Shown here: positions 19,688 to 29,904 of the stretch, in pieces
Position numbering within the stretch: position 1 is the first letter of the stretch
Layout of the letters: the number at the start of each line of letters is the position of its first letter
Source: Kitagawia praeruptora
Taxonomy: Eukaryota > Streptophyta > Magnoliopsida > Apiales > Apiaceae
Reading direction: 5' to 3'
Length of the DNA stretch: 64,000 nucleotides
NCBI GenBank assembly: GCA_037693485.1
Contig: CM075344.1
Span: 68,939,501-69,003,500 of the forward strand
Notes under the pieces: model-generated
Seen by the model: only the letters and a program-made list of their open reading frames with translations
Told to the model about the DNA's origin: nothing
Databases searched by the model: none
Position numbers and translations under genes: made by a program

Positions 19688-22600
19688 TTGCAGGGCACCA
19701 GGGTAAGTACCCTAGTCGTGGACAGTGGATGTTCAGGACACATGACTGGAAATAAAGCCCTGCTATCAGAGTATGAGGAGAAGGCTGGCCCAAAAGTTTC
19801 CTATGGAGATGGCAACATAGGACATACTCTGGGATATGGCAATATTAATCTTGGAAGTGTCATCATCACAAATGTAGCTCTGGTTCCAGGACTCAAGCAT
19901 GATCTGCTATCTGTGAGTCAAATATGTGACAGAGGATATCATGTAGATTTTCAGCCTGAATATTGTCAAGTCATCAGTAAATCTACAGGGAAAGTTGCTC
20001 TAGTTAGAAACAGACACAATAACATCTATGAAGTAAAATTGTCAACAAACACTGATGGCAAAGCAGTGTGTCTGTCAACAAGAATGTCCAGTGAAGAGAG
20101 TTGGAAGTGGCACAAGAAACTCTCTCATTTAAATATGAACAACATCAATGAGCTAATAAAGAATGATCTTGTAAGAGGTTTACCAAAGTCATTGTTGAAT
20201 GTAGAAGGCCTGTGTGATTCTTGTCAAAAGGCCAAACAGAGAAAAGCCTCTTTCAAGAGCAAATCTGAGTCTTCAATTGTTGATCCTTATCATCTTCTAC
20301 ATGTTGATCTTTTTGGACCAGTGAATGTCATGTCACTTGGAAAGAAGAAATATGCTCTTGTCATTGTTGATGAATACACCAGATACACATGGGTGTATTT
20401 TCTAGCAAAGAAAGATGAAACTGCATTAACACTGGCAGAACATATAATACAACTGGACAAAGGGTCAGAGAATCAAGTGAAGATTATCAAAAGTGACAAT
20501 GGAACTGAATTCAGGAATTCAACAATGGAAGAATTTTGCAAGAGTAAAGGAATCAAACAAGAGTTTTCTGCACCTGGTACTCCACAACAAAATGGTGTAG
20601 TGGAGAGGAAAAACAGAACCTTGATAGAAGCTGCCAGAACCATGCTAGATGAAGCAAAAGTGCCAACATATTTTTGGGCAGAAGCAGTTCAAACTGCTTG
20701 TTTTACTCAAAATGCAACACTGATCAACAAGCATGGTAAAACACCATATGAAATGGTGAAAAAGAAAAAGCCAAATCTAAAATATTTTCATATTTTTGGA
20801 TGCAAGTGCTTTGTGTTGAAGACTCATCCTGAACAGTTGACCAAATTTGACCTAAAGGCAGATGAAGGAATTTTTGTTGGCTATCCACTGTCAACTAAAG
20901 CATTCAGAGTTTATAATCTGAGAACTAGAGTGATCATGGAGTCTATACATGTGTCATTTGATGACAAGAAAATAACTGGACTTGAAGATGTTAATGAACA
21001 TGATCAACTGCACTTTGAAAATGAAGATTTATTAAACTCAGATGAAACAGATCTGACAAACACTGTTGAGGTCAATTCTGAACCTCTACTGGTAAACACT
21101 GAAGAGACTTTTCAATCAGAAACAAGGGAAGAACCAGTTGAGGGGGAGCATGAAGAATCACATCAAAGTGATAATTCAAATACTGATAGTGACTCAGTTG
21201 ATAACTTTGAATCAAACTCTGTTGATTCAAACTCTGATCGTTCAAATTCTGAACAGTCACATTCAGGGGGAGCATCAGAAAATGAAGAAAGGCACCAAGA
21301 AAATCAGGAGAGCATGGATCAAGGGGGAGGATCACATGATGACAGAAGCAATCTGCCTTCTGCAAGAAAATGGACTAAGTCACACACACCTGATTTGATT
21401 ATTGGTGATCCAGATGCAAGAGTAAGGACAAGAAGTGCAACAACAAATGAATGTCTGTTTCATGCATTCTTTCTCACAAACTGAGCCAAAGAAAGTAGAA
21501 GAAGCTCTTAAAGATGCTGACTGGATAACAGCAATGCAAGAAGAATTAAATGAATTTGAGAGAAATGAAGTGTGGACCCTAGTACCAAGGCCAAAGAACA
21601 GATCCATTATTGGTACTAAATGGGTTTTCAGAAATAAAACTGACAGTGATGGTGTTATCACAAGGAACAAAGCAAGACTGGTAGCTAAAGGCTATTCACA
21701 GCAGGAAGGAATAGATTATGATGAGACTTTTGCACCAGTTGCCAGATTGGAGGCAATAAGGATGTTTCTTGCCTATGCTTCTCACAAGAAATTCAAGGTT
21801 TTTCAAATGGATGTGAAAAGTGCTTTTCTGAATGGAAAACTTGAAGAAGAAGTATTTGTTGAACAACCACCTAGTTTTGTAGATCCAAAATATCCAGACC
21901 ATGTCTACAGGTTAGACAAGGCACTCTATGGACTTAAGCAGGCACCAAGGGCATGGTATGAAACTCTTGCTAAATTTCTACTAGAAAGTGGGTTTCACAG
22001 AGGTACTATTGACAAAACTCTGTTTTACTTTCAATCTAGTAGTGACCTGCTCTTAGTTCAAATATATGTTGATGACATTATTTTTGGATCTACTAATGAT
22101 AAACTCTGTAAGAGGTTTGCCAAGCTCATGCAGTCAAGATATCAAATGAGTATGATGGGAGAGCTAAGCTATTTTCTAGGCTTACAGGTGAAGCAAACAG
22201 ATGATGGAATTTTTATTAATCAAGCAAAATATACCAGAAATCTTCTCAAGAAATTTGGCGTGCTTGACTGTTCATCTGCAACAACTCCCATGGCAACTGC
22301 AACAAAACTGGACAAAGATACAGGGTCATCAGTGGATATGACAAGTTACAGAGAAATGATTGGTTCTCTACTCTATTTAACAGCTAGCAGACCTGATATC
22401 ATGTATGCCACCTGTCTGTGTGCAAGGTTTCAGGCAGATCCAAGGGAACCACATTTAACAGCTGTGAAGAGGATTTTCAAGTATCTCAAGGGCACTGTAA
22501 CTTTAGGGCTGTGGTACCCAAGAGAATCAGATTTTAAGCTACTTGGTTACTCTGATGCAGATTTTGCAGGCTGTAAGATTGACAGAAAAAGCACAAGTGG

Positions 22601-23009
22601 AAGTTGTCAATTTCTTGGTGACAGACTTGTGTCTTGGTACAGCAAGAAACAAAAATCAATATCAACATCTACAGCTGAAGCAGAGTATATTGCTGCTGGT
22701 AGTTGCTGTGCACAGATTCTATGGATGAAGAATCAATTGCTGGATTATGGGTTGAGGTATAGCAAAATACCTATTTTTTGTGATAATCAAAGTGCTATTG
22801 CAATGACAGGTAATCCAGTACAACACTCAATGACCAAGCACATCAGCATAAGGTATCACTTTATCAGAGAGCATGTAGAGGAAGGCAATATTGAGCTTCA
22901 CTTTGTGCCTACAGATCAACAACTTGCAGATGTCTTCACAAAGCCTCTAAGTGAAGCAGCATTTACAAGACTAGTCAATGAACTAGGGATGGTATCTGGT
23001 TTTGACTAA
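19688..23009 (+). pseudogene. pol: A1 Pol polyprotein with one-base insertion
   Basis: Same domains as A2 Pol: VVDSGCSGHMTG protease; HHCC; integrase with VDLFGP, SDNGTEF and NGVVERKN (all three catalytic acids present and the PQQ Gln intact); reverse transcriptase with QMDVKSAFLNG and YVDD; RNase H. A one-nt insertion near 21471-21474 ('ttctttctcaca' where A2 and A3 have 'ttcttgtcaca') shifts the frame between integrase and reverse transcriptase, so the first frame ends at 21484 and the rest is read from about 21474. A substitution PPGF to PPSF is also seen. Protease and integrase remain open. The start has no ATG and is in the +1 frame relative to gag, as in the other copies. Confidence 0.93.
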
Positions 23010-25054
23010 AAATGTTGGTTAGACTCAAACTTTTCTAATAAAATGTGCTGCTCATATTTCTGTAAATTGCTAAAGTGCTATGTGAACCTTGTTAATTAAA
23101 CTCTGTTATGCTTACTCTGTTCACATTTTTCTCTTCTCACACTGGTAAACTCTGTCAGCATGATTGTTGGTCATACACTGTTAATATGTTTGATAAACTC
23201 TGTGAATTCTAAGTTGATTTTTGTCTGAATGAAAATACCAATGAAGAAAAATGTATGAAGCATGATTCTCAGTGAATAAATCAAGATTCTTTCTGAGTCA
23301 CTGTGATCTAATCAGAAATTGTGCAGTAAGTTAACACAGCATGATACTGTTTCATATTTAGAGCATCTCTTAGTTTATTTGATCTTAAACTCTGAATCTA
23401 TGAATACTGAGTGCATTGCCTCTCATGAATAACTTCTGATATTGATGAATTCTAAACTCTGATTAGTAACACTTTGTTTCCAAGACACATAGTTTTTGGT
23501 GATTCCTTGTTTGCACTTGTGAAAATTTTAAAACTTGAGATGTGTCATTGTTTAGTTCGGTGAGAAACAGTTCATGTCTGCACCCTGTGAGATTTTGAGC
23601 CGAATAAGTGATTGATACATTTTATATCAATCAGATTTTATTGCTGTGTGATGTTCATCAGTAAGTATGTTGCTCTAGAACTTGCATTAAACCATTTTGA
23701 GACTACATGATATATGTATGCATGAAAATGATAAAGGCACTAGGATTTACCATCTTTCTTCAAACACTGTTCAAAATTCTTTTGAACACTGTTCAAACAC
23801 TGTTAAAAAATTCTACCCTTAGTAAACCCCTTTGAGCCTAATTAACTGCTCATTTTTCTTAAACTCTGTAATATTAAGAGCAGTTATATTCTTTTGAAAA
23901 AAATCAAATGCAAGCAGGTGAGTGTTTCTCAAGAAAAGAAAAGTTTACTCAGTATATATATATAAAAAAAAAGGTATATATACTGATCATCTTGTACAAA
24001 TGTGTACTAACAGTTTGACTGAACACTTTAGTCTGTTAAAATTGTTCAGTTCGAAATTCACTCATGCTAAAAATATCTCTTCTCACCTGTTTGATCTTAC
24101 TACATTACAACCCTGAACAAAGTCCTTTTGATTTGTGCATATATGTAATCGAAGTAGTGTAGATTTGGTGGAAATTCAAGCTTATGGTAGTATCTGCTTT
24201 TACTGATTGAATTTGAGCGAAAACACTTCACCTAAACACTTGTGTACTGTGAGAGTTTGTGAGGAAATCCTTGACATGTAACTCACTGAATGATGCTTTG
24301 ATGTTTATCTCCTGATCTTTTTGTCTATAATGACTGTGTGCTTACTTGGATAATCATGAACATAAATGGGAACAGGGGTATTCAGAATTCTGTATTTAAG
24401 GAACTACAGAGTTTAGTATTCATCATATACTCCGTGTTTAATATGAGAGTTTGTGCATTCAGTGTTTATTGATTTGATTTATGGATTTTATGAAATATTA
24501 GATGCTATAAAAATTGATTTGGTAAACTCTGCTACTCACACACAAAAATCACAACTGTGCATTATTGAAAGGGTTTTTGTGATAAAGTTTGAAAATTTGA
24601 CAAACACTGATTGATTGTGTTACGTACTCTAAGGTAAATTTTCATTAAGATAATTTGAAAATTTTGGAGTAAATGGAGTGGTTGACAACTGTTAATTAGT
24701 GTATTTAGTGGTAAAGTGTCTTGATAAATGGAACGACAGCAGTAATAATGGCTTTTACTGCGCGTGAATTAAGTGAATCGCTGCATGTTTGACACGTGTC
24801 CCACTTTCACCCACTTACTCATCATTATGTATCACTTTCGCACTTCTCAAGGGAACAGTTGCGTATTTTCAAGTAAAAACGTTTGAGTTTAATTTTAATT
24901 ACTACTCAAATTACTTTTTGCTACAATCATTACTCACCCACTCGTATTCACTTTACCAAAACACAGTTCTCTCTTGTTTTTGACTTTGGCATTTTCACAA
25001 ACACCTTTCTTGCATATCATTTTTACTGTCGATTTTTGCTTATTTCTTGATCTA
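23010..25054 (+). other. Non-coding spacer between pol and third ORF, A1
   Basis: Aligns throughout with the A2 spacer but retains a 49-bp block (between AAACTCTGT repeats at 23098 and 23147) that A2 lacks. It contains the palindromic G-box GACACGTGTC at 24791-24800. There is no convincing ORF. Confidence 0.7.
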
Positions 25055-28000
25055 ATGGCAACAAAACCTTTCACTTCGTTTGGTCTACGTTTTGTGCCTA
25101 ACAATTATGCAGCTCTACTTGAGAACGATCGTGCTCCAGAAGCGTTTCATCTGATGCAAAACTTTCTTCGCGACTCTGAAATTGGGCAAGCGTTGGTTGA
25201 ACCTGCTACTCTATCTGCTTCTCAGGTTGTCACTTTCTGGCAAAACTCAAGGTATATAGAAGGAGGGGAAAATGGAACTCCGTCTATCATCTTCTCTCAT
25301 GAAGAACAAGAGTTTGTGATTACTCCACAAACTGTTCGCGAGACCATGGATTTCGACACACATACTTCGTATGCTGTTGTCTCTGAGCAAAATCTGAGAG
25401 AGATGTTAACAGAGATTGGGTATATGGAATCTCTTCCAAAGCTGGGCAGTGTGAGGAGGCCGAATCTGAGAAAAGAGTGGAACTTTTTCTTTGACTGTAT
25501 CACCAGGACATTCCAGAAGAAGGTCACCAACTGGGATGCTATTCCAATGGACAGTCTGCAAATTGGGTATTCTCTACTCTATGGCAGTAATTTTGATTTT
25601 GGTCGTTATGTGTTAATGAATTTGGGTGATAAGTTGTCAGAGTCTACTACAGTTTATTTTGCTAGATTTTGTCAACTTTTGTTCAATGCATGTGTACCTG
25701 GGTTAACAGTTGATGAAGCTGATGAGATTCAACCCTTTAGAGTCACTAAGAGAATATTCTCTGATATGACTAACAAAGATGTTGGTAAAGACATACCTCC
25801 TTTTGTATTGCCACTTGCCTTACAGAACTTTGTAAATCAACCACAAGATTCTCAATCACCACAAAATGACCCACATCAACCACAACAACCAGAAACACAA
25901 CATATGCCTGAACCTTTAGACACTGATCGTACTGAAACCATACCATCTCAACCTATACAAACACCTGAGCCAACACCAACAACTACTGTTAATCCTACAT
26001 CACCTCAAACACAAACTGAAACAATGAATCAAACACCAACAAACCCTGTCACTACTACTCACCCACAACCACCATCTAAGTCAAAAAAGAAGAAGCATGC
26101 TGCAATTAACACAAAACATTCTAAGGCTAAACAGACATCTCCAAAGGCTGTTTATTCCAGAAGATTCAAAGAAAGAGCAAATAGACCTTCAACACCACCA
26201 GCTGAGGACAGTTCTAGTGAAGATGAAGAACTGATTCCAGTACCTCAAGTTAAGAGGAGAAGGCTCATTCTTACTGATTCTGATGATGAGCATGTTGATG
26301 AGGCTCAAGAGAAAATCTCTATTGATATTCCTACTGGTGAGACAGAGGTTATCATAGAACCTATTATAACAGAATCAGGAGCAAAGATTGCTGAACCAGA
26401 ATCTGCTAAGGTTCAAGAAAATGAAGATGTTAGAGATGCTTTGCCTACAATGGAAGAGTTTGATGAAACTCCAATTTCTTTTAATAATGAAGCATCTACT
26501 CCAACACTCATGGAGGTTACACATTCTGTTGATACTGGTGTTGCTGATGGGCCTACTGTTGTTCTTGAAGACACTGAGGTTGCATCACACACTGAATTAA
26601 ACTCTGATGCCCATCATGTTTCTGATCATGGTGAGGAGATTGATAAACCAGAGAAGGTTATTTCTTCAGAGCAGATTCAAGCTGATAAAGGAAAACAGGT
26701 TGCTCAAGAACCTGTTGTTGCTCAAGATGAAGACATTGCTTCTGTTGCCCCTACTAATGAGTCAATGAGTGATTCAATTGAAGACAAGAGTACAGGAGCT
26801 GAAAAAGCACAAGCTCAAGTTGATGGTCAGAAAACAGGAGAAAAACCAGATTTTGCTGGGCCTTCTGTCAATGAAATTGATGACAATTATTTGACCAAAC
26901 AAACTGCTGATTGGTACAAGTCAGATTGTATTTTTCCTCCTGGAAGGGCAGCTATGTTTCTCCAGGCAAATTCTTCGAAGATTACAAATCCAGATATTTT
27001 CACTTGTTTGCAAGGAACAGTGATTCAGATCAAGACCTTGAATCATAGATTTGATGATACTCAGAAATCTATTGTTGATCTTCGGACAGAGGTTGCTACT
27101 CATGAGGAGAAATCTCAACTAGCTAATGCTAAGCTTTTTCAACAATTCTCCAGAGCTCAAGCAAATTTTAATGACAGACTGAGCAAAGTAAAACAGAATC
27201 AGCTTTTACTGACTGAGAAGGTTGATTCCATTGCAAACTCTCTTGAGTTAATCACCTCAATTCTGATTCAAGATGGTGATGATGTCAAAAAGGGGGAGAG
27301 AATTGCTAAAACCAAGTGTAAGCAAACTCAAACTCTATCAAAGAAAGATCATCTGGATGATGAAGGTGCCAATGCTGAAAAGGGCCTAAGAAGTGCAAAT
27401 CCTAGACAAGGACATGGAAGGTCTACGAGGTCAAAGCCGAATTTGGTGATAGATACAAATATTCAGAGTACTTCTGGTTCAAAGCCAAAGGATTTGTCAT
27501 TCACTGACAATCCACAAACAGATGAAGAATTGGCTGCAAAACTATTTCGTGAAGAGAATGCTGAAGCTACACTTGAGGACATACAAGCTGAAGAAAAGCT
27601 GTTGCAGAAAGAGCATTTAAAAGCTCAAAAGTCCAAGAAAGTGAAGAAAACTGTTAGAGCTTCAAAGTCTTCAAGGCCTGTAATGAAAGGAATTGAGATC
27701 AAAGAAAAATTATCTGGTATTCAAGAAGAAGAAGAAGAAGAAGATAAAGGAATGCTGATTAGAAAGTCTTCTCTTGATGCCAAGCTGAAGTTAAAGGGGG
27801 TGATGGGTGAAGAGAGCAAGAATAAGATGATAGTTACAACCTCTGTTGATACACATGTTGTACAGAAGAATGAAGACACAACCTCTGTTACTGCACAAGT
27901 TGTGACCACACCACTATTGTCTTCTCAGTTGAAATCAAAGTTTGGAAAAGGAGTTCTTCATGATTCAAGTCTAGCAGCTACAGCTCCAGTTACAGCTCCA

Positions 28001-28714
28001 ATGGATTTCACTGATGGTAGAGCCTTATCTGGTAAAATCGGATACAACAAAGGAGGCATAGGCTCACATAGGGATAAAAGACAAAATGTTGCTCCCAGAT
28101 ATCCTTCTTCACTGTCTGTTCCAGGTCGTGGTGTCACTCAAGAGAGTTTAGACAGACTGGAGTCAGTACAGCTTGTCTATCAGAAGAGTTTAGGAAAGGA
28201 TTTTCTGCTATATTTCATGGCTGATGGAACAGTGTTCAAGATTGCTGAGAATGATATTGATTTAAAATACTGGGAAGAACTAGAGTATGTTCTGTATCTT
28301 TTCAGAGTGAGAAATCAAAGAGCTCAGTCAGTTGCAAATGTGCTTAGACAAAAGATGATTCAGAATCTTGCACGAAGAAATATGAAGTACAACAGCAAGT
28401 ATGTTCCGAAGTACAGAGATTGGAATGGGAATCTGATAGAAATGGAAAAGGGGACTACAAAGCTGAAGACTGATCTTGGAATTACTGTTCTGGATTTTAA
28501 TGTGAAGTCTGAAGAAGTGAAGTATATCAGATTGGGGAATGAAATGAGAAGAAACAAGATCTATGATCTCAGAGCTGCTATCTTTCAAACTGATGAGAAT
28601 GATCCAGATTTAAGAGAGATCAAGGAAGCTATGCAGATTGAACTTGAAAATGCTGAGAGGAGACTGTTGATTGATTATCTCAGAACAACTCCAGATCTTG
28701 AGGAGGTTAGGTAG
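25055..28714 (+). CDS. A1 third ORF, intact (about 1,219 residues)
   Basis: Starts MATKPFTSFGLRFVPNNY at the first ATG of the frame. Residues about 1-250 are a folded-looking domain (NNYAALLENDRAPEAFHL...). About 260-345 is Pro/Gln/Thr-rich. Basic clusters KSKKKKHA (about 341) and KRRRL (about 399) resemble nuclear-localisation signals. About 400-640 is acidic. About 655-740 is heptad-like coiled coil (FDDTQKSIVDLRTEVATHEE...). A run of six Glu is near 890. The C-terminal about 170 residues (FLLYFMADGTVFKIAENDID...) are highly conserved between copies. No signal peptide or transmembrane helix follows the ATG, but an in-frame 27-codon hydrophobic stretch with no ATG lies directly upstream. It occupies the Sirevirus env-like position; function unknown. 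It is the only uninterrupted copy of three. Confidence 0.88.
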   Translation: MATKPFTSFGLRFVPNNYAALLENDRAPEAFHLMQNFLRDSEIGQALVEPATLSASQVVTFWQNSRYIEGGENGTPSIIFSHEEQEFVITPQTVRETMDFDTHTSYAVVSEQNLREMLTEIGYMESLPKLGSVRRPNLRKEWNFFFDCITRTFQKKVTNWDAIPMDSLQIGYSLLYGSNFDFGRYVLMNLGDKLSESTTVYFARFCQLLFNACVPGLTVDEADEIQPFRVTKRIFSDMTNKDVGKDIPPFVLPLALQNFVNQPQDSQSPQNDPHQPQQPETQHMPEPLDTDRTETIPSQPIQTPEPTPTTTVNPTSPQTQTETMNQTPTNPVTTTHPQPPSKSKKKKHAAINTKHSKAKQTSPKAVYSRRFKERANRPSTPPAEDSSSEDEELIPVPQVKRRRLILTDSDDEHVDEAQEKISIDIPTGETEVIIEPIITESGAKIAEPESAKVQENEDVRDALPTMEEFDETPISFNNEASTPTLMEVTHSVDTGVADGPTVVLEDTEVASHTELNSDAHHVSDHGEEIDKPEKVISSEQIQADKGKQVAQEPVVAQDEDIASVAPTNESMSDSIEDKSTGAEKAQAQVDGQKTGEKPDFAGPSVNEIDDNYLTKQTADWYKSDCIFPPGRAAMFLQANSSKITNPDIFTCLQGTVIQIKTLNHRFDDTQKSIVDLRTEVATHEEKSQLANAKLFQQFSRAQANFNDRLSKVKQNQLLLTEKVDSIANSLELITSILIQDGDDVKKGERIAKTKCKQTQTLSKKDHLDDEGANAEKGLRSANPRQGHGRSTRSKPNLVIDTNIQSTSGSKPKDLSFTDNPQTDEELAAKLFREENAEATLEDIQAEEKLLQKEHLKAQKSKKVKKTVRASKSSRPVMKGIEIKEKLSGIQEEEEEEDKGMLIRKSSLDAKLKLKGVMGEESKNKMIVTTSVDTHVVQKNEDTTSVTAQVVTTPLLSSQLKSKFGKGVLHDSSLAATAPVTAPMDFTDGRALSGKIGYNKGGIGSHRDKRQNVAPRYPSSLSVPGRGVTQESLDRLESVQLVYQKSLGKDFLLYFMADGTVFKIAENDIDLKYWEELEYVLYLFRVRNQRAQSVANVLRQKMIQNLARRNMKYNSKYVPKYRDWNGNLIEMEKGTTKLKTDLGITVLDFNVKSEEVKYIRLGNEMRRNKIYDLRAAIFQTDENDPDLREIKEAMQIELENAERRLLIDYLRTTPDLEEVR

Positions 28715-28858
28715 ACAGAATTTGTAAGTAATTCGAATTTTCTGTAAATTTTGCTAAGTCAAGTTTAAACTCTGATTATATGTTAAATACTGTGTTTTTA
28801 TTTGTTCGTTTTGACATCATCAATTACTGTGAACTTGTACATTTTTCTAATGAACAAG

Positions 28859-28869
28859 TTGGGGGAGAT
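28859..28869 (+). other. A1 polypurine tract
   Basis: TTGGGGGAGAT directly before the 3' LTR, identical to A2 and A3. Confidence 0.88.
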
Positions 28870-29479
28870 TGTTAGATATAATTGATGTGATTTAATGTCA
28901 GTGTTTAAGTGTTGCAGGTAAAAAGAGTTTAACTTATTGGTTGAAAGCAGTTGTAACAGAGTTTGAGTATACGCTGATAGCTGGAAGCGCAAACGCTGAC
29001 AGAAGAAAGCGTAAACACTGCTAGCTGAACACATGGAAGCGCAAACACTGTTAGCTTGGAGAGCAACAGAGTTTGCTAAAGTCTGTCTACTGGAAGCGTC
29101 TACAAGTCAACAGAGTTTAAAGATTAATTTAATATTAATATGGAAGCGATATCTTTGAAGATTGGATAGCTGTCAAAGAGATCGAGTTGACTTAGAAGAC
29201 GTGTAGCAATCGTAATTGATATCAATTGTATAGCTTAATTTTAGGAGAATCAATTAACGATTGTACGTAGCTGTATATCTTATAAATACAGTTAGGTTAA
29301 CCCTAGAAGGGTATCCATCTTGAACGAATATCATTTTTGTAACCTAAGCAGCTCTCTGTGATATTTTTACATCACTGAGAGAGGAATTATTAATTCCAAA
29401 CAGTTTTAAGAGTTAAAACGTGTGTTCTTGTTATTTACTCATACGGTACTTGATTATATATTGTGTATTCGACCTAACA
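28870..29479 (+). repeat. A1 3' LTR
   Basis: 610 bp, followed by target duplicate TACTG (29480-29484) and then by the remainder of element B's 5' LTR. It differs from the A1 5' LTR at two sites by eye. Confidence 0.96.
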
Positions 29480-29484
29480 TACTG

Positions 29485-29875
29485 ATAGTGGGTTTTTTTC
29501 GGCAACTGAGGTGCTAGTCGAAGTTGAGTATTCTGATTGCTGTGATCACATTACTCGGAGCTGTTTTATCCTGGGAGAGGTGTTGCAAGCATCCCAACAC
29601 AGTTGTAAGTGGGGGCAATTATCTCTTCAAGAGCAGTCAGGACTTCGAGCAAATCCTGACGACTCAGCTGTTGTTTTTTCTTGTTTTATATACTGATATA
29701 GCTATGGCTACTGGTATGTATTCTGACTTTCCTTTGTTCTTTCAGTTACTGATATGCATGTTTTATACCTTCGTGTTTTGTTTCATTAATTGTTTGCTTG
29801 GCTTTGGCTTGTTAAATACGATATATAACTACCTCTATTTTGCTTTATTAGTGAATATTTCCAACATTCTTGAAG
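29485..29875 (+). repeat. Element B 5' LTR, second part
   Basis: Continues from 4091 ('atagtgggttttttt') and matches 48178-48560, ending GTGAATATTTCCAACA. The bases after it ('ttcttgaagagataaatcg') contain no TGG-initiated primer-binding site, unlike the other LTR elements here. Confidence 0.93.
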
Positions 29876-29904
29876 AGATAAATCGTTATATAGTATTTAG
29901 CATA

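Larger units (their letters stand above)
4092..29479 (+). mobile_element. Sirevirus-like copia element A1 (split by A2)
   Basis: Full-length element with target duplication TACTG (4087-4091 and 29480-29484). After removal of A2 (4953-17619 plus the CCTAC duplicate) it is about 12.7 kb: 5' LTR, iMet-type primer site, gag, pol, a long spacer, a third ORF, a polypurine tract and the 3' LTR. The additional long ORF after pol and the large multi-knuckle Gag point to the Sirevirus (SIRE1/Maximus) lineage of copia. The two LTRs differ at only two positions by eye. The third ORF is intact; gag is split by A2; pol carries a one-base insertion. Confidence 0.96.

Noticed and set aside
29524..29904. Upstream extension of element B gag into the LTR
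   Set aside because: The frame is open by chance through the LTR; the first ATG after the LTR (29905) gives a normal copia Gag N terminus.
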